Assembly (NCBI RefSeq): GCF_000189535.1
Contig: NC_015145.1
Span: 868,001-932,000, forward strand
DNA from: Pseudarthrobacter phenanthrenivorans Sphe3
GTDB taxonomy: Bacteria; Actinomycetota; Actinomycetes; Actinomycetales; Micrococcaceae
Reading direction: 5' to 3'
DNA: 64,000 nt
Below the pieces are notes generated by a model. It ran no database searches and had not been told where the DNA came from. It worked only from the letters and a program-made list of their open reading frames with translations. The first letter of the stretch is position 1; every line of letters begins with the position of its first letter. The position numbers and the translations under genes are program-made. This document shows positions 50,472-57,785 of the stretch, piece after piece.

Positions 50472-51452
50472 TCACAGGTCCTTGCGGCACTGGGCCTTGC
50501 CCAGCTCAAACAACCCGTTCAGGTCCCCGGCGGACAGTCCCGCCGGCGTCCCGATCTCCGGATACATCAGCTGCGTGGGGTCCTCCACATGGTCCAGGCC
50601 CATCACGTGGCTGAGCTCGTGCAGGATCACGGCGCTGGCATACAGGTGGCCGTCCGGGTTCAGGAGCTCGTCGGCGATCTGCGGGGCGTCCAGGTCCAGC
50701 CCCCCGGTCACGAACGTCTTGGGACCGCCGTCGTAACTGAAATGCGTGCTGCCGCCGGTGCCGATCACCTTCCCCTTCAGCTGCGGCGCTGTTTCCGGGG
50801 TGGTCCACGCGATCAGCAGCGGCGCCCAGCGCTCGCCGTAGGCGTCCGGCTGATACGGGGGCCGCTGCGGGGAGGGCTGCTCTAAGGTGGTGCCGTCGTA
50901 GACGAACTGGATCCCGGTAGCCGCCGAGATGCTGGTGATCGCATCGGTGACCAGCTGTTGGGAACCGGCGGGTGCCAGCGCGTCATTCACCACGTAATGC
51001 AGCGGCCTGCAGGGGGAGTACCCCACTGGCGTCCCGTCCCCGTTGACCGCAAGGAACTGGTACGCGTCACTCCCCACGGCCGGCGGGCTGGCCGCGGCCA
51101 GCGGAACCTTCGATTCCTCGAAGCCCGGGGGCGGCGCCTCCATCCGCGTTTCGGACTGCGGCGTCTGGCCGGCCTGGCCCGCAGGCTGGTCAGCCTGGCC
51201 GCCGTTCTGGCCGCCAGGAGGAACCTTCCCGGGGCCGATCCGTACCTCCAGCAGTTCCCTGAAGCGTGGACCGTCGAGGACCACTGCTGCTCCCACGACG
51301 CCGACCGTGGTGAGGGCGGCGATCAGGAAGAGCCTGGAAACCTCGCGGGCACCCCGGCGGACCCTGGCTGCGGCATGCCGCGATCCCCCTTGCCGCTGTT
51401 CCCCGTGCCGCTGTTCCCCGTGCCGCTGTTCCCCCGGCAGCAGCGGCTCCAC
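50472..51452 (-). CDS. Membrane-anchored matrixin-like metalloprotease
   Basis: Likely a zinc peptidase facing outside. HELSHVMGLDHVEDP shows the HExxHxxGxxH zinc motif of metzincins/matrixins; a Met-turn-like MYPEIG follows. N-terminal: a short Arg-rich tail with three copies of GEQR(H/Q), a membrane segment (LFLIAALTTVGVVGAAVVL), then a Pro/Gln-rich linker. The start is set at GTG 51452 (about 326 residues) because reading further upstream enters the VIT1 gene; a later start is possible. It lies 31 nt after the iron-exporter gene, in the same direction. Substrate unknown. Confidence 0.75.
   Translation of the reverse strand: MEPLLPGEQRHGEQRHGEQRQGGSRHAAARVRRGAREVSRLFLIAALTTVGVVGAAVVLDGPRFRELLEVRIGPGKVPPGGQNGGQADQPAGQAGQTPQSETRMEAPPPGFEESKVPLAAASPPAVGSDAYQFLAVNGDGTPVGYSPCRPLHYVVNDALAPAGSQQLVTDAITSISAATGIQFVYDGTTLEQPSPQRPPYQPDAYGERWAPLLIAWTTPETAPQLKGKVIGTGGSTHFSYDGGPKTFVTGGLDLDAPQIADELLNPDGHLYASAVILHELSHVMGLDHVEDPTQLMYPEIGTPAGLSAGDLNGLFELGKAQCRKDL
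51391..51435. repeat. Three tandem 15-bp units
   Basis: TGCCGCTGTTCCCCG repeated three times, the last copy ending CCCCC. The repeat is in frame and encodes GEQRH, GEQRH, GEQRQ in the cytoplasmic tail of the metalloprotease. Copy number may vary between strains. Confidence 0.9.
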
Positions 51453-51483
51453 TAGCGCGCGCCGATCAGGAGACCGCCCACCG

Positions 51484-52669
51484 TCAACCCACCACGGTGC
51501 CGAAGACCAGCCCCAGCAGGTAAGTGACGGCGGCGGCGCCCAGCCCGATGGCAAGCTGGCGCAGGCCGCGCGTCAGGGGTGAGGTTCCGGACAGCAGGCC
51601 CACCGTGGCGCCGGTGACCAGCAGGGCCAGGCCCACCAGCACGCCTGCCACCACCAGCGCGGCAACGCCGGTCAGGCCAAAGACGAACGGCAGGATGGGC
51701 ACGATGGCGCCGGACGCGAAAAAGCAGAAGCTGGACAGGGCCGCGCCCCACGCAGTGCCCACTGCCTCGTGCTGGTCCTCCACGTCGGGCAGTTCCGGCT
51801 GCAGCGACAGGCTTGGATCGCAGTCGCAGGAGAACAGACCCATCCGTTCGGCAACCCGATGCTCGGCGGCCTCCTGGGTCATGCCGCGGGCCAGGTACAC
51901 CAGCAACAGTTCGTTGTGCTCGAGGTCAAGCTTGGGGGCCGCCATCAGGGTGACCTGGGTGGGCCGGGTTGCCGCCAGCAGTTCACGCTGGGAACGGACC
52001 GAAATGAACTCGCCGGCGCCCATGGACATGGCCCCCGCCAGGAGCCCCGCGATGCCGCTCAGGAGCACCACACTGCTGGCCACACCGGAGGCGGCCATGC
52101 CCATCACCAGGGACAGGTTTGCTCACCAGGCCGTCGTTGGCGCCAAAGACGGCGGCGCGGAAGGTGCCGGCCAGCCGGTTCCGTCCGCGGGTTGCCAGTC
52201 CGCGGACCACTTCCTCGTGGATCTGCTCATCGGCGGCCATCGCGTCCGTCGCGTTGGGATCCTTGGCGTAGGGGGACCGGCCTTCGGCGCGCTGGGCCAG
52301 CGCCAGCACGAACACCGAGCCGAAGTGGCGGGCCAGGAAGCCCAGCAGCCGGCTGCGGACCGAGGCGCGCCGCGGTTTGCCCGCGCGTTCCCCCAGCAGT
52401 GCGAGCCAGTGCGCCTCGTGTCGGCCCTCGGCCTCGGCCAGGGCAAGGAGGATGTCGCGTTCTTCGCCCTGCCGGTTCTGCGCCAGGTCCCGGTAGACGG
52501 CGGCTTCTGCCCGCTCATCCGCCAGGTATTGGCGCCAGCGCTTGATGTCCGACGGCGAGGGCTGGGGCTGCTGCCCTGGCTGGGATGGCTGCGCTGCAGT
52601 GGAGGGAGGTGTCCCCTCGGACGCGGTGGGGCGGTTGGCCTGCTGGTTGGGTTCGGCCTGTTGGGACAC
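51484..52669 (-). pseudogene. MbfA-type ferritin-like/VIT1 iron exporter, frameshifted
   Basis: N-terminal rubrerythrin/ferritin-like half (YLADERAEAAVYRDLA, LALAEAEGRHEAHWL, AADEQIHEEVVRGLA) joined to a C-terminal CCC1/VIT1 membrane half (GTFRAAVFGANDGLVSN..., MGMAASGVASSVVLLSGIAGLLAGAMSMGAGEFISVRS). This is the layout of MbfA, a membrane-bound ferritin that exports iron. Start GTG 52669, GGAGTACCC upstream. At 52118-52120 (TTT on +, AAA in the gene) one extra base shifts the frame, splitting the gene just after GANDGLVS; without it the product is about 390 residues. A homopolymer error or real inactivation cannot be told apart. Confidence 0.82.
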
Positions 52670-52922
52670 GGGTACTCCTGGGCTGGATGGGGCATGGTTC
52701 GGCCCCATTGCAGTGCCAGCTTACTGCGGAATTCCGCGGATTTTTGGCAGGTATTCCTCTTCCGGAAGTTTCGGTCCGCCGTAATTCGGCACCTTTTCAA
52801 GGGCCCTTTGCTCCAAGCACAATGCTATTGACCCGCATGCCGGGCGGTGCTGTGATGAAAGTGTGGCGCAGCCAGCGCCCTCACTGAAAGAGCACGTCAG
52901 GCGAACAAACGGAGGTTCAATC

Positions 52923-53150
52923 ATGAGCACCACCGGACAGCACCCGGACATGCCGCACCTGGAGGCCGTCGAGGCGGATCCCGCCTACGATTACGCCGAG
53001 GATGCACCGGTAGTTGAGGACGACTGGGACACGGAGGACGAATTCCTGGACGAGGAGGAACCGGTGGTCCAGGCGCCTCCGATCGTCATCGACGCCGAGG
53101 ACCGCCCCGTCCCGCTGGACGACCCGGACGAGGTCCGCGAGGCCGAGTAG
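52923..53150 (+). CDS. Small acidic protein, unknown
   Basis: 75 residues, strongly acidic (more than a third Asp/Glu: VEDDWDTEDEFLDEEEPV), no Cys, no membrane segment, no recognised domain. ATG 52923 after CGGAGG. Looks intrinsically disordered. It stands between the iron gene pair and the symporter, and ends at a strong hairpin. Similar short acidic proteins occur in Arthrobacter, but I know no function. Confidence 0.6.
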   Translation: MSTTGQHPDMPHLEAVEADPAYDYAEDAPVVEDDWDTEDEFLDEEEPVVQAPPIVIDAEDRPVPLDDPDEVREAE

Positions 53151-53155
53151 GACTG

Positions 53156-53208
53156 ACGACGGCGGCACCTCCCCTTTCATGCCAAGCAAAGGGAGGTGCC
53201 GCCGTCGT
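53156..53208. terminator. Bidirectional hairpin between convergent genes
   Basis: A 21-bp stem, ACGACGGCGGCACCTCCC...GGGAGGTGCCGCCGTCGT, loop about 11 nt. It lies between the acidic-protein gene and the symporter gene and can serve both directions, though no U-tract is present on either side. Confidence 0.8.
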
Positions 53209-53238
53209 ACGTCCTGCCGGTGATGGATCTCGCCGGAC

Positions 53239-54756
53239 TCAGCGCGCTGCGGCGGGAACCGGAGCCTCTTCGTTGCCCTGCCCGGCCACCCGGCGCTGCC
53301 AGTTGCGCATGACCTGCGGATCGGTGGGCTTGGTCAGCAGGGACACTGCGATGTAGACCACTGCCGAGGCCAGCAGGCCGTAGTAGATGGGCTCGTTGGC
53401 GTAAATGCCGTCCAGCGGCGCCTTGGCGTTGACTTCCAGGATGATCATGGTGCCAAGGGTCACCACGGATCCCACAGCCATGGACACGGCGGCTGCCAGG
53501 CCGGTGCCGCGCTTCCACACCAGGCCGCCGAGGATTGCCACCAGCAGGCCGCCCACCAGGATGTCGTAGGCGATGGTCAGGGCTGCCACCACGTCCTTGG
53601 TGATGATGGCGATGAGGATGGCCACGATGCCCAGGGCGAGGACCCAGATGCGGTTGGCCTTGACGTCGTGCTCAGGGTTGTCCGTGTCCCCGGTGTTGAT
53701 GTCCTTGCCGAACCAGCTGGCCACGAACGGCAGGACATCTGCCCGGGCCACGGTGGCGGCAGCAATCAGGGCGCCGGAAGCGGTGGACATCATGGCGGCC
53801 ACCGCTGCCGCGAGGACCAGTCCGCCGATGCCCACGGGCAGCAGGGTCTGGGCAACCTCGGCGTAGACGTCGTCCTTGACCGCGATCTCGATGTCGGCGA
53901 GGGCCACGCTCGCGGCCATGCCGATCAATGCGCCGGCAACGCCATAGAGGATGCAGTAAATGCCTGCGGTGGCGCCGCCCCAGCGGGCCACGGTGGGGGT
54001 CTTGGCCGTAAAGACGCGCTGCCAGATGTCCTGGCCGATCAGCAGGCCAAGGGTATAGACGACGAAGTACGTGATGATGGTCTGCACACCGATGCCGTCA
54101 ATCTGGAAGAAGCTTTCGTCCACGCGGCTGCGGATGCCTTCAAAACCACCCGCTGCGTTGAGGGTAAAGGGCAGCATCAGGAAGAAGATGCCCACGGTCT
54201 TGATGATGAACTGCACCTGGTCAGCCAGGGTGATGGACCACATGCCGCCCACCGTGGAGTACACCAGCACGATTGCCCCGCCGACTGCGATGGCCATGGC
54301 CCTGTCCAAGTCGAAGAGCACAACGAAGATGGTGGCGTAGGCGCCGGTGGAGGTGGCACACAGCATCAGCGTGTAGGCGAGCATGACGATGCCCGAGGCT
54401 TCAGTAGCCCTGCTGCCGTAGCGCAGGGTGAGCATCTGCGAGACCGTGTAGATCTTCAGTTTCTGGATGGTGCCGGCGAACAGCAGGCTCAGCAGCAGGA
54501 CGCCCGCGCCGATGGCGACCACGAGCCACATGCCGGAGATGCCGAACTTGTAGCCGAGGCCCACGCCGCCCACGGTGGAGGCGCCGCCCAGGACTACGGC
54601 CGCCATGGTGCCTGTGTAGAGGAAGGGGCCAAGGCGGCGGCCGGCCACCAGGAAATCGCTGTTGTTCTTGGTGCGGGACTTGCCCCACCAGCCGAAAGCC
54701 AGCATTGCCAGCAGGTACACCACCACGATGGCGATATTGATGACGCTTGCGTCCAT
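53239..54756 (-). CDS. Sodium:solute symporter (SSS family)
   Basis: 505 residues; ATG 54756 with AAGGAG 6-7 nt upstream. About 13 membrane segments: VVYLLAMLAFGWWGKSRTKNNSDFLVAGRRLGPFL at the N-terminus (the SDFxxAGR start typical of SSS), LYTGTMAAVVLGGASTVGGVGLGY, and the central GQDIWQRVFTAKTP. Substrate is not shown by sequence; it is divergent from an XRE-cupin regulator and near the ureohydrolase and TPP-enzyme genes, so a guanidino or amino-acid compound is plausible. Expression is probably from the 268-nt gap shared with that regulator. Confidence 0.9.
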   Translation of the reverse strand: MDASVINIAIVVVYLLAMLAFGWWGKSRTKNNSDFLVAGRRLGPFLYTGTMAAVVLGGASTVGGVGLGYKFGISGMWLVVAIGAGVLLLSLLFAGTIQKLKIYTVSQMLTLRYGSRATEASGIVMLAYTLMLCATSTGAYATIFVVLFDLDRAMAIAVGGAIVLVYSTVGGMWSITLADQVQFIIKTVGIFFLMLPFTLNAAGGFEGIRSRVDESFFQIDGIGVQTIITYFVVYTLGLLIGQDIWQRVFTAKTPTVARWGGATAGIYCILYGVAGALIGMAASVALADIEIAVKDDVYAEVAQTLLPVGIGGLVLAAAVAAMMSTASGALIAAATVARADVLPFVASWFGKDINTGDTDNPEHDVKANRIWVLALGIVAILIAIITKDVVAALTIAYDILVGGLLVAILGGLVWKRGTGLAAAVSMAVGSVVTLGTMIILEVNAKAPLDGIYANEPIYYGLLASAVVYIAVSLLTKPTDPQVMRNWQRRVAGQGNEEAPVPAAAR

Positions 54757-54858
54757 GTTGGGCTCCTTGGAGCATGTTGGCAGCCTGGCTGTGCCGGGGC
54801 AAAGGGAGGCCCGGTCAACTGCTGCGGAGAAAGGGGAGTGAGAGGGGATTCTCGAATA

Positions 54859-54873
54859 TTGCCCTATAGGCAA
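54859..54873. promoter_or_regulatory. Operator candidate, symporter/XRE-cupin gap
   Basis: TTGCC-CTATA-GGCAA, a 15-bp inverted repeat with AT-rich flanks, about 100 nt from the symporter start and 150 nt from the regulator start. It could be the binding site of the XRE-cupin regulator. The rest of the gap shows no gene. Confidence 0.45.
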
Positions 54874-55024
54874 CAGGTGTTGTCCAAAGAGTAGGCTGTG
54901 ATGGTGGTAACAGTCAAGGGAGCTTTGGACTCCGGGGCGCGCCTGCAATGACACGTCACAGAAGCCCTTGGCTATTAGGATTGCTCCAGAATGGGCCGGG
55001 CTGCCGGCAATGAAAGGTTCCTAG

Positions 55025-55600
55025 ATGAAGGCACTGCCAGTTGAGCCGAGCAATGTTCCGGTCGCCATCGGTTCCAGGATCCGGGCCGCCCGCCAGTCCC
55101 AGCGGCTCACCATCGAGCAGGTCGCCGATGCCACCGGGCTGACCAAGGGATTCCTCAGCCGGGTGGAGCGCGACCTTACCTCCCCGTCCGTGGCCTCCCT
55201 GGTCACCCTGTGCCAGGTCCTCTCGATCTCCATCGGGGACCTGTTTGCCGCACCGGAAACGCACCTGACCAAGCGCAACGACGGGCCGCGGATCTCCCTG
55301 GGCGGCCATGGCATTGTGGAGCGACTCCTGACGGCCCGTTCCGAGCGGCGGGTCCAGATCATCCAGGCGATGATCGAACCGCACGGCCGCGGCGAGTCCG
55401 AACTCTACGCCGTGGACTGCGACGTCGACGTCCTCCACGTGATCAAGGGGGACATCCGGCTGATCCTGACTAATGAGGAATACGACCTCAGCACGGGGGA
55501 CACCGTAACCTTCCCGGGCCGCGAGCCGCACACCTGGATCAACCCAACGGACAGGCCGGTCGAGGTGCTCTGGGTCCTGGTTCCCGCCGCGAGCCGGTAA
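55025..55600 (+). CDS. XRE-family regulator with cupin domain
   Basis: 191 residues. HTH_3 domain (about 14-70: IGSRIRAARQSQRLTIEQVADATGLTKGFLSRVERDLTSPSVASL) followed by a cupin ligand domain (about 110-185: ESELYAVDCDVDVLHVIKGDIRLIL, GDTVTFPGREPHTWINP). Relatives (PuuR, SutR type) sense small metabolites such as polyamines. ATG 55025; AAAGG lies 5-6 nt upstream. Divergent from the symporter gene, upstream of the ureohydrolase/TPP genes, with the decayed DUF559 gene in between. Confidence 0.9.
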   Translation: MKALPVEPSNVPVAIGSRIRAARQSQRLTIEQVADATGLTKGFLSRVERDLTSPSVASLVTLCQVLSISIGDLFAAPETHLTKRNDGPRISLGGHGIVERLLTARSERRVQIIQAMIEPHGRGESELYAVDCDVDVLHVIKGDIRLILTNEEYDLSTGDTVTFPGREPHTWINPTDRPVEVLWVLVPAASR

Positions 55601-55619
55601 CTGCCTTTCTGTCCGCCGC

Positions 55620-55729
55620 GTGCGTTCCGTCCCAGTTACTTACGCCAGTACGTTGTGCAGCCGTAGGTAACTGTGGGAACTCGTCCCGCCCAAGGGTTGT
55701 TGTCCGGCGGTAACTGGGCTGGAACGCAC
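55620..55729. repeat. Inverted 20-bp repeat pair 1
   Basis: A 20-mer GTAACTGGGACGGAACGCAC on the minus strand (55620-55639) and GTAACTGGGCTGGAACGCAC on the plus strand (55710-55729), 70 nt apart. Between them lies a shorter related piece, GTAACTGTGGGAAC (about 55666-55679). The pair ends 5 nt before the DUF559 pseudogene. Confidence 0.85.
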
Positions 55730-55734
55730 ACCAC

Positions 55735-56473
55735 TCAATAAGCCGTACTGTGGCGGGCCGCCAGTACCGCCCTGACTTCCGCCAGAACCTGATCCGGGCT
55801 GAACCATACGTGCTCGGGCATGTAGCGCAGGACCGCATACCCGTTGACGGCCGAGGCGTTGTTGCGGTTCCGGTCGCGGAGCATGTCCTCACGTTTGGAG
55901 TGGAACGCGAAGCCGTCGATCTCCACGATGAGGAAACCATCCAGCAGGAAGTCAACCCGGCCGATCCCGGCAGGAAGACTTGTGCCTCGTAGCTGATCCC
56001 GTTGCTCCGGAACAGGTGCTGAGCATCGACCTCAACAATGGATTCGGCCCGCACGTCCAGTTCCCGAAGTGCCCGGAGTGCCGTGCCGGAGCGGTCTGCC
56101 CGCAGTTCGCGGGCCAGCAGTTCCGGGGATACGCCGTGCAGGCGGACTGCCGACGTCGCTATCGCGGTGGATGCTGGCGGCGGGAGGCACCCCAAAGCAT
56201 GCAGGGCGACGTCTTCCACTGCAGCTATTGGCAGGGAGGGATGACCCTCGAACCTGACTGTGCGGTGGCGGACAAAGCCGCTGCCGTGGCCGTGATTGCA
56301 GGCCAGGTGGAGCCGTGAAGGTGTCTGTCTCAGCCAGAGCCCGTAATGGGCGGCGGCGCTGGCGCAACTGAGCCGGCCGTTGTGCCGGATTGCCGCCTGG
56401 TAGTCCTTGCATCGGCATCTGATCTCCCGTGTTGCAGCAGGGGAACCGGGTGCCTGCCCTATGTGGACACATC
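55735..56473 (-). pseudogene. DUF559 (Vsr-like nuclease fold) gene, decayed
   Basis: Fragments of one gene. The C-terminus (55735-55926 and upstream) encodes LPAGIGRVDFLL, DGFLIVEIDGFAFHSKREDMLRDRNRNNASAVNGY and LRYMPEHVW, the DUF559 PD-(D/E)xK-like core with E-D and the HS/R motif. The middle (AAHYGLWLRQTPSRLHLACNHGHG; VEDVALHALGC) is in another frame; one missing base near 55968 (CCGGG-ATCGGCC) explains the shift. The N-terminal part goes from TREIRCR directly to KDYQAAIRHNGRLSC, so the usual HTH/AbiEi-like segment is deleted and no good start remains. Such genes are frequent in Arthrobacter with no known function. Confidence 0.72.
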
Positions 56474-56487
56474 TTCCTGGCTGTGGT

Positions 56488-56607
56488 GTGCGTTCCTTCC
56501 CGGTTACCTGCCGTACACCGGGTTCGTCGTGATGATGAGTGCCGGAATTCTGCGGGTGGGGCGGGCATGGCCGAGGTGGCGGTGGGAGTAACTGGGCAGG
56601 AACGCAC
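56488..56607. repeat. Inverted 20-bp repeat pair 2
   Basis: GTAACCGGGAAGGAACGCAC on the minus strand (56488-56507) and GTAACTGGGCAGGAACGCAC on the plus strand (56588-56607), 80 nt apart. Same 20-mer as pair 1. The two pairs bracket the decayed DUF559 gene. The stretch up to the ureohydrolase start at 56716 holds no other gene. Confidence 0.85.
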
Positions 56608-56715
56608 GGGTTACGCGGGGCAGGCGATCGAAGTAAACAACTGATGCACATAGGAAAACCAGGGTGTATGATGGCAGTCACATCAGTCCCCGACTCCTTG
56701 AAGGAGAGGCCTCCA

Positions 56716-57780
56716 TTGGAAGAGCTGCGCATCGAAGCCAACGGCAACCTTGGCCCCATCGATTCATCCCGGATCCCCCGCTATGCGGGAGCTGCCACCT
56801 ATGCCCGCCTTCCCCGGCTGGACCAGGTTGCCAAGGCTGATGTCACCGTGGTGGGGGTCCCTTTCGACTCCGGCGTCTCCTACCGTCCCGGTGCCCGCTT
56901 CGGCGCCAACCACATCCGGGAAGCCAGCCGCCTGCTGCGCCCGTACAACCCGGCCTGGGACGTGAGCCCGTTCGAAAACATCCAGGTGGCCGACGCCGGG
57001 GACATGGCCGTCAACCCGTTCAATATCAATGAAGCCATCGAAACCATCCAGCAGAACGCGCTGGACCTGACGGCCGCCGGCAGCAAGCTGGTGACCTTGG
57101 GCGGGGACCACACCATCGCCCTGCCGCTGCTTCGGGCCGCCGCCGAACGCGCCGGGGAGCCCATCGCCATGCTCCACTTCGATGCGCACCTGGACACTTG
57201 GGACACCTACTTCGGTGCTGAATACACTCATGGCACTCCATTCCGGCGCGCGGTGGAGGAAGGCATCCTGGACACCGAGGCCATCAGCCATATCGGCACC
57301 CGCGGGCCTCTCTACGGCAAGAAGGATCTCGACGACGACCACCGCTTTGGGTTCGGCATCGTCACCTCCGCTGACGTCTACTACCAGGGCGTCCTGGAAA
57401 CCGTGGCCAAGGTCCGCGACCGGATCGGCAGCCGACCGCTTTACATCTCCGTGGACATCGATGTCCTGGATCCCGCCCACGCCCCGGGTACCGGCACCCC
57501 GGAAGCGGGCGGCATCACCAGCCGTGAACTGCTGGAGATCATCCGCGGCTTCCGCGGCATGAACCTGGTGGGCGCCGACGTCGTGGAGGTGGCCCCGGCC
57601 TACGACCACGCCGAAATCACGGGCGTTGCCGCCAGCCATGTGGCCTATGAGCTGGTGACGCTGATGGCGGACAAGGCCGTGCCCGGGGACCGGTTTGGAG
57701 CAGCCAGCGGCTACGCGGCACAGGCCCTCGGCCAGGAGGTCCGCCGGCCGGCAGGCTTCGCCGCCGCGGGCAAGGAGTAG
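56716..57780 (+). CDS. Agmatinase-family ureohydrolase
   Basis: Hydrolyses a guanidino group to urea, with a binuclear Mn centre. The start is TTG 56716, 9 nt after AAGGAG; 354 residues. An ATG at 56671 lacks a binding site. Signatures: [14 protein letters not shown] (about 129-142), [13 protein letters not shown] (about 155-167), and [22 protein letters not shown] (about 250-271), giving the usual His/Asp metal ligands. Family members act on agmatine, guanidinobutyrate, guanidinopropionate or guanidine. The next gene, a TPP-dependent enzyme 5 nt away, points to guanidinobutyrase (GbuA) in the arginine transaminase route, but agmatinase (speB) is equally allowed by the motifs. Confidence 0.9.
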   Translation: MEELRIEANGNLGPIDSSRIPRYAGAATYARLPRLDQVAKADVTVVGVPFDSGVSYRPGARFGANHIREASRLLRPYNPAWDVSPFENIQVADAGDMAVNPFNINEAIETIQQNALDLTAAGSKLVTLGGDHTIALPLLRAAAERAGEPIAMLHFDAHLDTWDTYFGAEYTHGTPFRRAVEEGILDTEAISHIGTRGPLYGKKDLDDDHRFGFGIVTSADVYYQGVLETVAKVRDRIGSRPLYISVDIDVLDPAHAPGTGTPEAGGITSRELLEIIRGFRGMNLVGADVVEVAPAYDHAEITGVAASHVAYELVTLMADKAVPGDRFGAASGYAAQALGQEVRRPAGFAAAGKE

Positions 57781-57785
57781 CACTG

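Noticed and set aside
51391..51435. Tandem repeat as a possible CRISPR remnant
   Set aside because: Units are contiguous without spacers and lie in frame within a coding gene.
55539..56759. A 406-codon minus-strand frame read as one protein
   Set aside because: It mixes a true DUF559 middle part with out-of-frame C-terminus and an antisense run over the ureohydrolase start; only the DUF559 fragments are real.
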